NCBI RefSeq assembly: GCF_000455365.1
Contig: NZ_HG315686.1
Coordinates: 181,126 to 245,125, forward strand
Length of the DNA stretch: 64,000 nucleotides
Direction: 5' to 3'
DNA from: Halopiger djelfimassiliensis
GTDB lineage: Archaea; Halobacteriota; Halobacteria; Halobacteriales; Natrialbaceae
In this document: positions 8,472-17,095 of the stretch, piece by piece
Layout of the letters: each line of letters opens with the position of its first letter
Numbering within the stretch: the first letter of the stretch is position 1
Notes under the pieces: generated by a model
What the model was told of the DNA's origin: nothing
The model's input: only the letters and a program-made list of their open reading frames with translations
Database searches by the model: none
Program-made: the position numbers and the translations under genes

Positions 8472-9257
8472 ATGGACGACGGCATCGTCTTCTTTCGGAC
8501 GGAGCGCCACGACGACGTGATCGAGTTCTACCGCGACCTCGGGGCCGACGTCTGGCTCGAGCAACCCGATTGTACCGTTCTCGAGGCCGGCGGGTTCCGG
8601 TTCGGGTTCTGCGACCGCGACGGTGCGGAAACCGACGGGATCGTCACGTTCGTCTTCGACGACCGTGCGGGTGTCGACGAGGCGTACGAACGACTGCGCG
8701 ACCGAGCGGACGACGAACCGCGGTTCAACGAGCGGTACGACATCTATCAGTTCTTCGCCTCGGACCCCGAGGATCGGACGGTCGAATTCCAGACGTTCGA
8801 GTACGGGCTCGAGCGCTCGGCGTCACAAGCAGGGAGTGTCGGAAGCGCGACGATTAAACCGTCCGCCGGCCAATCGGCGGGTATGAGTCTCGAGACCATG
8901 CGGCCGAACCCGACGTGGGACGCCGCGTCCTACGAGTCGGCCGTCGACACGCTCGAAGCGCACAACGACGAACTGGTGTACAAGGTCTGGGGCGGCGACT
9001 GGTGCAAGGACTGTCGCGCCCTGCTGCCGGACTTCGGCGCGGCGCTCGAGGCCGCCGACGTCCCCGCGGATCGCATCGAGGAGTTCGCCCTCGACCGGGA
9101 CAAACAGGGGCCGGGCGTCGAGGAGTACGACATCGAGTACATCCCGACGATCGTCGTCGAAACCGACGAAGGCGAGGAGGTGACGCGGTTCGTCGAGGAC
9201 GCGGACCGTCCGCCCGCGATCTGGTTGGCCGATCGGCTCGAGGCGGCGCTATCCTAA
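8472..9257 (+). CDS. VOC-domain protein joined in frame to a thioredoxin-like protein
   Basis: An uninterrupted 261-codon frame. Residues 1-115 form a glyoxalase/VOC-type domain (IVFFRTERHDDVIEFYRDLG at the start, QFFASDPEDRTVEFQTFE at the end). Residues 138-261, beginning MSLETMRPNPTW at 8883, form a thioredoxin-like domain with GGDWCKDC and a cis-proline segment YIPTIVV. The linker (about 116-137) is rich in Ser, Ala, Gly and Gln and looks like translated spacer DNA. GATTAAACC at 8852-8860 sits 27 bases before the ATG at 8883, so the second half may also be made as a separate protein. Redox function is likely for the second half; the VOC substrate is unknown. Confidence 0.75.
   Translation: MDDGIVFFRTERHDDVIEFYRDLGADVWLEQPDCTVLEAGGFRFGFCDRDGAETDGIVTFVFDDRAGVDEAYERLRDRADDEPRFNERYDIYQFFASDPEDRTVEFQTFEYGLERSASQAGSVGSATIKPSAGQSAGMSLETMRPNPTWDAASYESAVDTLEAHNDELVYKVWGGDWCKDCRALLPDFGAALEAADVPADRIEEFALDRDKQGPGVEEYDIEYIPTIVVETDEGEEVTRFVEDADRPPAIWLADRLEAALS
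8852..8860 (+). promoter_or_regulatory. Possible internal TATA box before the thioredoxin part
   Basis: GATTAAACC is centred 27 bases upstream of an internal ATG at 8883. This is the spacing of leaderless promoters elsewhere in the window, though the element lies inside the open frame. Confidence 0.4.
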
Positions 9258-9333
9258 GCGGTCGAGACGGCCGATCCCGCGGACTGCGTTCGGTTCGTAC
9301 CGGCGTCTGCTGGGAGACGGAACGCCGAACGAG

Positions 9334-11529
9334 CTAGAACGGAGTCCTCTCGGCGTTCGATCCGCCGCTCGAATCGCCGACGTCGACCTCCCCGCGCAGC
9401 CACTCCAGCGCGTCGGAGACGTCGTGGGTCGGCGGCGAACAGGTTCGGTTCCGGCAGACGTACAGCGTTGGGTCGCCGTTGCGGGCCTCGCGGCCGGCCC
9501 AGATCGGCGGCGCGTCCTCGAGTCCGAGTTCGCCGAGCCACGCCGCGAGTCCGTCCGCGGTCGGTGGTCGAGGGGCGAACAGTCGGTCGGGGAAGTACTG
9601 CGAGGCGAACGCCTCGCGCCACTCCTCGGGGACGTTCTCGGCGGCCACCGTGACCTCGAGCGCGCCGGACTCGAGGCGATCCGCGGCGAGACACAGCGAC
9701 GCGTGTTCGAGGGCGTTGGCCTCGATGCGGTTGGCGTGGGTCTCGAGGACCGTTTCGGCGATGGTCGCGAACCCGTGACCGCCGGCTTCATCGGCAGTGA
9801 AGCCGTCGAGCGCGAGCAGCGTCTCGACCGCGACGCCCGTTGCCGAGGGCGTCGACTGGTCGTCGAGTTCCTGTGGCCGGGTCACGAGCGACTCGCCGCT
9901 TTCGGGAGTGAAATACAGCGTCCCCCGATCGGCGTCCGAGAACTCGGTCTCGATCGTCCGCGCGAGATCGAGCGCGAACGCGAGGTGGTCGATCTCGCCG
10001 GTGGCCTCGTAACACCCCAGCGCACCGCGGGCGAGGAAGGCGTAGTCCTCGAGATAGCCGTCGACGGCGACGTCGCCGTCTTTGTATCGCCGGGAGAGTC
10101 GCCGCTCGTCTTCGTTCCAGAGCCGATCGCGGACGAACGTGAGGGCGTCGACGGCCTGTCGTGCGTACGCGTCGTCGCCCAGCACGAGCGCGGCCTCTGC
10201 GCAGGTCGCGATCATCAGGCCGTTCCAGCCTGCGAGCACCTTCTCGTCGCGGTTGGGCCGCGGCCGCTCCTCGCGGGCCTCGAAAAGAGTCTCCCGGGCG
10301 GCCTCGAGCCGCTCCCGGATCTCGTCTTCCTCGAGGTCGTACTCGTCGGCGAGGTCGGGGATCGACGCGACGCGATTTGGCTGGTTCCGTCCCTCGAAGT
10401 TGCCCGACTCGGTGACGTCGTAGCGCTCGCAAAACAGCGCGGCGGTGGTTTCGTCCGCGAGTACCTCGTGAATCTCCTCGGGCGTCCAGACGTAGAAGGC
10501 CCCCTCCTCGCGCTCGCCGGTCTCGGGGGCCTCGCTCTGGGCGTCGAGGGTGCTAAAGAACCCTCCCTCCTCGTGAGTCAGTTCCCGGTCGACGAACGAA
10601 AGCGTCTCCGCGACGACCTCGGCGTAGCGCTCGTCGCCGGTCAACTGGTAGCCGGCCAAGAACGCGCGGGGAATCTCGGCGTTGTCGTACAGCATCTTCT
10701 CGAAGTGGGGCACCGTCCAGTCCCGGTCGACGCAGTACCGGTGGAACCCGCCGCCGACGTGGTCGTACAGCCCGCCCGCGGCCATCGCGTCGAGGGACTC
10801 CGCGAGTACCTCGCGGTACTCCTCTCGCCCAGTTCGGTCGTACGAACGCGCGAGGACGCGCAACCGCGAGGGCTGGGGGAACTTCGGGCCGCCGGAACCG
10901 AAACCGCCGTACTGGCGGTCGGCGCTCCGGAGCGCCGCGTCGGCCGCCGTCTCGAGGACCTCGCTCGAGGGCGGCTCCGCCCCGGCGACGGCGTCGGGCG
11001 TCTCCTCGAGTCGGTCCGTCGCGGCCGCGGTCCACTTCTCGGCGCGGTCTTCCATCTCCGAGCGGTCCTCTTCGCTCTCCCACGAGTCGCTGATCCGCTC
11101 GAGGAGGTCGAGAAAGCCCGGCTGGCCGCGCTGGCCCTCCTTCGGGAAGTAGGTCCCGATAAAGAAGGGTTTGCCCTCGGGCGTCAGCCACGCCGAGAGG
11201 GGCCAGCCGCCGCGGCCGGAGACGAGCTGGGCGACGGTCATGTAGATGCTGTCGATGTCCGGGCGCTCCTCGCGGTCGACCTTGATCGGGACGAAGTTCT
11301 CGTTGAGGACGTCGGCGACCGCTTCGTCGGCGAAGCTCTCCTCCTCCATGACGTGACACCAGTGACACGCCGAGTAGCCGATCGAGAGGAAGATCGGCAC
11401 GTCGTGCTCTCGGGCGGCCTCGAGCGCCCGTTCGTCCCACGGCTGCCAGTTGACGGGGTTGTCCGCGTGCTGGCGCAGATAGGGACTTTCCTCCTCCTCG
11501 AGCCGGTTTCGCTCGGTCGGTTGAGTCAT
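9334..11529 (-). CDS. DUF255 thioredoxin-domain protein (YyaL/SPATA20 family)
   Basis: A 731-residue cytoplasmic protein with an N-terminal thioredoxin-like DUF255 domain and a long alpha/alpha-barrel region resembling N-acylglucosamine epimerases. The start MTQPTERNRLEEEESPYLRQHADNPVNW is the family's typical beginning, and SACHWCHVME provides a C-x-x-C pair (Cys55, Cys58). DYAFLARGALGCYEATG and AGWNGLMI are typical barrel segments. An in-frame extension of 52 codons upstream is not family-like, so the ATG at 11529 was chosen. The molecular role is not established for the family. The neighbour downstream is the VOC-thioredoxin gene, convergent. Confidence 0.92.
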   Translation of the reverse strand: MTQPTERNRLEEEESPYLRQHADNPVNWQPWDERALEAAREHDVPIFLSIGYSACHWCHVMEEESFADEAVADVLNENFVPIKVDREERPDIDSIYMTVAQLVSGRGGWPLSAWLTPEGKPFFIGTYFPKEGQRGQPGFLDLLERISDSWESEEDRSEMEDRAEKWTAAATDRLEETPDAVAGAEPPSSEVLETAADAALRSADRQYGGFGSGGPKFPQPSRLRVLARSYDRTGREEYREVLAESLDAMAAGGLYDHVGGGFHRYCVDRDWTVPHFEKMLYDNAEIPRAFLAGYQLTGDERYAEVVAETLSFVDRELTHEEGGFFSTLDAQSEAPETGEREEGAFYVWTPEEIHEVLADETTAALFCERYDVTESGNFEGRNQPNRVASIPDLADEYDLEEDEIRERLEAARETLFEAREERPRPNRDEKVLAGWNGLMIATCAEAALVLGDDAYARQAVDALTFVRDRLWNEDERRLSRRYKDGDVAVDGYLEDYAFLARGALGCYEATGEIDHLAFALDLARTIETEFSDADRGTLYFTPESGESLVTRPQELDDQSTPSATGVAVETLLALDGFTADEAGGHGFATIAETVLETHANRIEANALEHASLCLAADRLESGALEVTVAAENVPEEWREAFASQYFPDRLFAPRPPTADGLAAWLGELGLEDAPPIWAGREARNGDPTLYVCRNRTCSPPTHDVSDALEWLRGEVDVGDSSGGSNAERTPF

Positions 11530-11632
11530 AGCATCGGATACGTGTGGCCGCTGTAAAAGCCCGGCGTACGGCCCGCTTTCTTTCGAGGGAGCGTGCCAGA
11601 ATAGTTCGGGCCCGGTCCCGGCGACGGGCGTA

Positions 11633-14116
11633 TCAGGCCCGGAGTTTCGACTTGACGCGCTCGAGACCGGTTCCCGATTCCGCAAACTGTGCCCAGAGGA
11701 ACAGCGCGGGTGGCAACGCGACGATCGAAGCGACGAACGAGTAGAACACGCTGAGGGCCATCAACAGCCCGAAGTCGCCGAGGATCGGGGTGATCGCGAA
11801 CGCGAGGGCACCCGTTCCAAGCGACGTCGTCAGCATACTCCCGGCGAGTGCGCCACCGGTCCCCGACAGCGTCGTCGTAAGCGCAGGGAGCGTGTCTTCG
11901 GTCCGGTCGAACTCGTCGATGAACCGTGCCGTCGTGTGCACGGAGTAAGCGATCCCCAGCCCGATCGAAATCGAGAGGATGGTCGCCGTCAGTGCGTTGA
12001 GTGACATCCCGAGGGCGCGCATCGTCCCGATGAGAAACGCGACGGCGATCGCGATCGGGAACACGTTGACGACGCCGAGTAGGGGCTTCCCTTCTAGGAT
12101 CGCGTACACGATCACCAGGAAGACCGCCGTGAGCCCGATCGCGAGGATAAGGCCCTGAATCGCCGATTCGAAGATGATGGTACTGACGGCATCGAAGATG
12201 ATCACTTCGCCGGTTGCGGTCGAGCGATACCGGAACTCGTCGGCAAACTCCCCGGCGTCAGCCGCGACTTTGCTCTGGGTGGCGTCGGAATCGACCGAAT
12301 ACTCGATCTTTGCACCCCGTCGGTCTTCGGTCAGGTACTGTTCGGCCTGTGACCCCGCGGGCGAGGCGAACAGCTCGTCGTAGATCCGGTCGAGGTTCCG
12401 GTCGGGGATACCGTTATCGTTCCGGTCGTTACGAGCGACGAGCGCGGCGAATTCGGGATCCTCGCTCGCGTACGACTGGATAACCGTATTGATGCTTCGC
12501 GCGTTTGCCCCGCCGTTTTCCCCAACGGCGAGACTCTCCGTCGGATTGTCGTTGGGTTCGGCGAGCGCTTCGAGCGCGTGATCGTCCTCGAGCGGCCCTT
12601 CGACGTAGATCATGACCGACTCGTCTTGGCTCGTCTCGAATCGATCCTCGAGCAGGTTGATCGTCCCGGTGATCGTGTACTCTCCCGGAGCGAACGGTTC
12701 CGGAACGTAGTCGACGTATCCCGGGTTCTCCTCCGGCGGCAGGAAGTCGTTGGTTTCGAACGTGGTGTCGACGCCCGCACCGTAGCCTGCCATTCCGACG
12801 CCGGCAACGAGAAGAACGACGACGAACACGGTCGGTGCGTGCTGGCTTGCGGTCGCGGGCAACGAGAGGACGCGCCCCAGCGATGACTCCTCCGAGGCGA
12901 TCGGCGTGCTATTGAACTCGGGGACGTCGTACCGCTCCCGGAGTCGGTCGACCTGCAGTTTCGCCGCCGGCAGGAACAGCCCGAAGATGAGGAACGTAAA
13001 CACGATGCCGACGCTGGATGCGATCCCCATGTTTCGAATCGGCGGGAGGTCGGAAACGATGTTCGCGCCGAAACCGAAGACGGTCGTCACGGTCACGATA
13101 ACGAACGCGATCATCAGCTGGTTGTTCGCCGTTCGCATCGCGGCCACCGGTTTGATACCCTCGACGGTTTCTTCGCGGTATCGGTTGACGATGTGGATCC
13201 CGAAGTCGACCCCGACAGCGAGCAACAACACGGGAACGGCGATCATCAACTGTCCGAACGGTATGCCCGAGTAGCCGAGGAATCCGAACGTCCAGATGAC
13301 CGTCATCACCAGCGCGATCAGTCCCAGTACGAGATCGATCGGGTCCTGGTAGGCCACCACGAGGAACGCCAACAGTAACAGAACGACGATGGGCATGACG
13401 ATGGCTATCGAATCGCCGATGACGTTGTCTAACTCCTCGTCGGTGAGGCCCTGGCCGAACGCCCGCAGATCCGTCGGCTCGTCGTCGGCGATCGACTGGA
13501 TGGCCAGCTGAGTTTCGGTCAGATCGTCGTCGGTAAACTCCTGTGGGACGTCGTGTTCGATCACGATGATCGAAGCCGATGCCGACGCTTCGTTCGGATT
13601 GAAGTCATCCGAGACGATCCGCGAAAATCCGGGTTCGTCGGCGGCTGCCCGTATCGCCCGACGAAGCTCCGAATCCGTAGCCCCTTCTATGGCTCGTCGC
13701 TGCTCGCCGATCGTCTCGGCATCCGGATCGATCGCCTGTGCGACGATCGTTGCCGGCCCCTTGGCCGATTCCATCCGGAGATCGTCCCGCTGTTCGACAC
13801 GCTCGAGAACGGAGAGGACGTGGAGCAACTCCTGTCGGCTCAACACGTCGTTCCCGGTGTGAACGAGCTGTGTCGTCTGCTCGTCGGTCGTAAACGGTCC
13901 CTCGAACTCCGCGTTGATCGTATCGAGCGCCTCCTGTTCGGGCAGATCGTCGGTGAACGCATCGGTCATGTCCTCCTCGGACTCGACGGCCGGTATGCCG
14001 CCAGCCCAGACGGCAGTGAGGACGAGGAAGACGACGATGACCGTCTTCGGTCGGGAGACGATCGCCTCGTTGAGTCGAACTGTCGCCCGCTCGATTCGCT
14101 CTCCTGCGTCAGTCAT
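11633..14116 (-). CDS. RND superfamily (MMPL-type) membrane exporter
   Basis: An 827-residue protein with the RND plan: one membrane segment near residue 30, a large outer loop (about 50-210), a block of five or six segments (about 215-375), another segment, a second large outer loop (about 440-640) and five further segments to the end. The membrane block after each loop repeats, as expected of the internal duplication. Substrate is probably lipid or another hydrophobic compound at the cell envelope. Its ATG directly follows the TAA of the NEW3-like gene with no spacer, so the two are co-translated. A TetR regulator lies divergently upstream of the pair. Confidence 0.9.
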   Translation of the reverse strand: MTDAGERIERATVRLNEAIVSRPKTVIVVFLVLTAVWAGGIPAVESEEDMTDAFTDDLPEQEALDTINAEFEGPFTTDEQTTQLVHTGNDVLSRQELLHVLSVLERVEQRDDLRMESAKGPATIVAQAIDPDAETIGEQRRAIEGATDSELRRAIRAAADEPGFSRIVSDDFNPNEASASASIIVIEHDVPQEFTDDDLTETQLAIQSIADDEPTDLRAFGQGLTDEELDNVIGDSIAIVMPIVVLLLLAFLVVAYQDPIDLVLGLIALVMTVIWTFGFLGYSGIPFGQLMIAVPVLLLAVGVDFGIHIVNRYREETVEGIKPVAAMRTANNQLMIAFVIVTVTTVFGFGANIVSDLPPIRNMGIASSVGIVFTFLIFGLFLPAAKLQVDRLRERYDVPEFNSTPIASEESSLGRVLSLPATASQHAPTVFVVVLLVAGVGMAGYGAGVDTTFETNDFLPPEENPGYVDYVPEPFAPGEYTITGTINLLEDRFETSQDESVMIYVEGPLEDDHALEALAEPNDNPTESLAVGENGGANARSINTVIQSYASEDPEFAALVARNDRNDNGIPDRNLDRIYDELFASPAGSQAEQYLTEDRRGAKIEYSVDSDATQSKVAADAGEFADEFRYRSTATGEVIIFDAVSTIIFESAIQGLILAIGLTAVFLVIVYAILEGKPLLGVVNVFPIAIAVAFLIGTMRALGMSLNALTATILSISIGLGIAYSVHTTARFIDEFDRTEDTLPALTTTLSGTGGALAGSMLTTSLGTGALAFAITPILGDFGLLMALSVFYSFVASIVALPPALFLWAQFAESGTGLERVKSKLRA

Positions 14117-15835
14117 TTATCTCCTCTGGAATACGTATGCGCCGGCTCCGAGGCCGGTCAACACGAGGACGCTGATCATCCCGATCGGGAGCCCTCCCTC
14201 GTCCGCTTCGACGTCGATCGCGACGCGGGTCGTATCGGAGAGCTGGCTGGTTCCCCGCTCGTCGTCGTACCGGAAGTCGAACGATACCGGGTACGTCTTC
14301 GCGGCTGCTGAATCGTCAGCGCTCAACTCGAACGTCATCGTCGTCGTCTCTCCGGGCTCGAGCGCCTCGACGAATCCCTCGTCGTCGTTGCTATCGAGCG
14401 GATCGTCGGCGAACAACCGCGCTTCGACATCGGTTACCGTCTGATCGAGGTTGTTCGTGACGGCCACGTCGATGTGGGTCCCGTCACCGGCGGTGATTTC
14501 TCGGTCGCGCACTTCCACGGTGAACTGGTCACGCTGTGGACGGATGTCCGCGACGGCCTCGATGTTCGTGTACTGGCGCTTCTCGAAATCGTCGTTTCGG
14601 TACTGGACGGCGAGATCCAGCGTTCGGTCTACCGCTTCGGCTTCCTCACTGATCTCGAGGGGAAGGCGGAACGATTCGGAGTCGCCGGCGGCCAGCGTTC
14701 CGACGGCAACGCTTCGTTCGATCGGAATGACGTTCGGTGACTTGTCCGCGTACCGGACAACGACGTTTTGCGCGTCGTTCGGTCCCTCGTTGGTGATGAC
14801 GCCGTGGAGGTCGCCCTCTTCCCCGACGTAGAGCTCGGAATCGATGTCGGTGAGGGTAAACTGCTGTTCCGTCTTCGGGGTGACGCCGGCCGAGGGACTC
14901 GTATCGACGCGCTGTAACCCGGTCTCGGTCTTGAACTGCACCGTGCCATCGAGCGTATACTGGCGGACGGACGTATCCGGTGCGACGCGAACGTCGTAGG
15001 TCACAGTTGCCGTGTCCCCGGGCTCCAGTTCGTCGATCCACGCCGAATCCTGCGCACTTTCGCCGAACACGAAGCTCGCGCTCGCGGATTCCAGTGCGAC
15101 GGAGATGTCGGTCGCTGTTTCGCTTCCAGTGTTCTCGATCACCGCTTCTACCGTCCCGGTGTCGCCGATCTGTGCGTCGGTTGTCGCCTCGACGATCGAA
15201 AACCGGGCCTTGTCGTCGACGGTCACGTCGACCGACGTCGACCACGTCCGCGTGTGGTCGTAGGTGACACCGCTTCCGAACTGCTGCGACGTGTACGCGT
15301 AGGTGACCTCGACGTCGATACTGTACGTTCCCGACTCGATGTCGTCCGGAACGCTTACGGCGATCGGTGCCTCCCTCGGCTTGTTCTCCGTGACTGTTCC
15401 GATCGCCGTCTCACCGCTTTCGACAGTAAGCGGCGTCCTGTCTGCCTCGGCTTCGATGCGGACGTCGCGGGCAGCCGTGACGACGTCACGGCCTTCCGCG
15501 GTTCCGACATCGAGCGACCCGTCGTTCGAGACTTGCAGCGTTACCTCGTTCGTCTTTCCGGGTTGTACTTTCGGCTCCGGAACGTGCAGCTCGAGGTCGG
15601 GTTTCCCCCGAAGATAGGGGCGCTCCCGCGACTGTAGCTGTGGTGTCTGTTGGGTTCGGACCGTTTTGTGAACGGTTTCGACGTCCGAATCGGTAGTGTC
15701 GTCGACCTCGAGTCCACCGTCGTCGTCCTGTTGGCTCGTGGCATCGGGGGACTGAGCCGCTGGCGTGACGGCGACGGTTCCGGCCGTCAGTAACAACACG
15801 GCAGCCACGACAGTGAACGCCGTTCGTCCCTTCAT
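14117..15835 (-). CDS. Exported NEW3/COG1361-like membrane-anchored protein
   Basis: The 572-residue product starts MKGRTAF with a hydrophobic signal segment, ends with a single membrane segment (PIGMISVLVLTGLGAGAYVF) and RR, and has repeated beta-sandwich domains between. Three repeats share a pattern of VxVTNxG/NTGSETATDI followed by LEPGDTATVTYDV or LEPGETTTMTFEL, typical of NEW3/CARDB-like domains of COG1361. It likely sits outside the membrane as the partner of the RND exporter encoded immediately downstream (TAA then ATG, no gap). An upstream start at 15853 adds six residues and is less likely. Confidence 0.82.
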   Translation of the reverse strand: MKGRTAFTVVAAVLLLTAGTVAVTPAAQSPDATSQQDDDGGLEVDDTTDSDVETVHKTVRTQQTPQLQSRERPYLRGKPDLELHVPEPKVQPGKTNEVTLQVSNDGSLDVGTAEGRDVVTAARDVRIEAEADRTPLTVESGETAIGTVTENKPREAPIAVSVPDDIESGTYSIDVEVTYAYTSQQFGSGVTYDHTRTWSTSVDVTVDDKARFSIVEATTDAQIGDTGTVEAVIENTGSETATDISVALESASASFVFGESAQDSAWIDELEPGDTATVTYDVRVAPDTSVRQYTLDGTVQFKTETGLQRVDTSPSAGVTPKTEQQFTLTDIDSELYVGEEGDLHGVITNEGPNDAQNVVVRYADKSPNVIPIERSVAVGTLAAGDSESFRLPLEISEEAEAVDRTLDLAVQYRNDDFEKRQYTNIEAVADIRPQRDQFTVEVRDREITAGDGTHIDVAVTNNLDQTVTDVEARLFADDPLDSNDDEGFVEALEPGETTTMTFELSADDSAAAKTYPVSFDFRYDDERGTSQLSDTTRVAIDVEADEGGLPIGMISVLVLTGLGAGAYVFQRR

Positions 15836-15970
15836 CGGGCCACCTCCGTCCACCGATCGGTTCGGATGCTATCCGGGATATCCGGCAGTACGACCCCTCT
15901 CCGAGGGTCGCTGGCAGTCGGTTGCGTAACGGCTGTGATTCGTCCCATACTGGATAGTAGAATAGAGAAA

Positions 15971-15994
15971 TCAAAAATGCTTTGATTCATGAAT
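15971..15994. promoter_or_regulatory. Paired inverted repeats upstream of the NEW3/RND operon
   Basis: TCAAA-5-TTTGA (15971-15985) runs into the perfect 10-base palindrome ATTCATGAAT (15985-15994). They lie in the divergent spacer between the RND operon and the TetR gene, about 140 bases before the NEW3-like start, and are the best operator candidates for that regulator. Confidence 0.4.
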
Positions 15995-16380
15995 TCCTAT
16001 ATTCGGGTAGCCGATCACGACCAGTAGCCAATGACCAGCCGCTTTCGAACCGGCAGTTGCCGGCGTAGTGCCGTGCTCGAACGTCTTCCAGCCGACAGTG
16101 AATCGTGGGGACCGTCCCCGCTTTCACCGGCACGTTTCCTCGAGCCAACCGATAGATCGATGCTTCTCGGGTGTCGTGGCGCGGCTCGACGCGAGGAGAC
16201 GGTCCCGGTTTCGCGCCCGTTCGAAACTGTAATCGGGCGTCCGGTATTCAATCGGGACGATGACCAGCGGACCACGAACGGGATGGGCCGCCCGTGTTAT
16301 CGCCGGGCTCCCTTCAGTGTCACCGTGACGGCGGAAGCGAAATACAAACACCATCGACCCACGACGATACCACCAACGAA
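15995..16380. other. Spacer between the RND operon and tetR
   Basis: I see no convincing gene here. The short open frames on both strands are rich in Arg/Ser/Pro rather than acidic residues. The region presumably carries the tetR promoter. Confidence 0.5.
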
Positions 16381-16992
16381 ATGAAAGGATTCAGTAACGA
16401 CGACCGCGAGCGTATCAGAGAAGAGTTGATCGAAGAGGGCCAAGAACTGTTCGCACGGTTTGGCCTGGAACGAACACGGATCAAAGACATCACCGAAGCA
16501 GTCGAGATCGGAACCAGCACGTTTTACCAATTCTTTGACTCGAAAGAGGAGTTGTACGCTGCAGTGTTGCTTCGAGAACGTGATCGATTGGATGAAAAAA
16601 TAATCGAAGCGATCGAACCCACCGACTCCCCTCGCGAACAGGCGCGAGTAACTCTCGAAACCACGTTCGAGGAGATCGAGTCGAATCCGCTTATCTATCG
16701 ACTCATCGTGGAAGGCGAACTTCACTCCGTGCAACAACATCTATCGGCGGAAGAACAGCAAGCACTCGTGAAAAACATCGAAACCACAAAGGGCAGCTAT
16801 GTCGAGGAGTGGACTGCCCATCCGGAGTTCAGGTACGACGATCCGGAAATCGTCCATGCACTGCTAAAAACGCTCGTGTTCGTCAGTCGGAGCAAAAACG
16901 TCCTCTGGACGAACGACGCACGACCACAGTACGAGGAGATCCGTGATTCTCTCATCGACATCGTCGTCGACGGACTCTTCGTCTCCGAGTGA
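16381..16992 (+). CDS. TetR/AcrR family transcriptional regulator
   Basis: A 203-residue regulator. Residues about 8-55 form the helix-turn-helix: ELIEEGQELFARFG, TRIKDITEAVEIGTSTFYQFF and then SKEELYAAV, the standard TetR arrangement. The remaining helices form a variable ligand/dimer domain. It is transcribed divergently from the NEW3-like/RND operon, which suggests it represses that exporter until a ligand binds. The ATG at 16381 gives the typical short N-terminus; the frame stays open further upstream without family-like residues. Codon use is slightly more AT-rich than in neighbours. Confidence 0.9.
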   Translation: MKGFSNDDRERIREELIEEGQELFARFGLERTRIKDITEAVEIGTSTFYQFFDSKEELYAAVLLRERDRLDEKIIEAIEPTDSPREQARVTLETTFEEIESNPLIYRLIVEGELHSVQQHLSAEEQQALVKNIETTKGSYVEEWTAHPEFRYDDPEIVHALLKTLVFVSRSKNVLWTNDARPQYEEIRDSLIDIVVDGLFVSE

Positions 16993-17095
16993 CTCCCGAT
17001 CGATCTCCCCGAATCGAGGAGAGTCCGGAACCAGTGAAGGCAGCGATTATACGCGGAGCAGGCGCAATACAACGGCTTTCTGGCCGTGGAGGATG

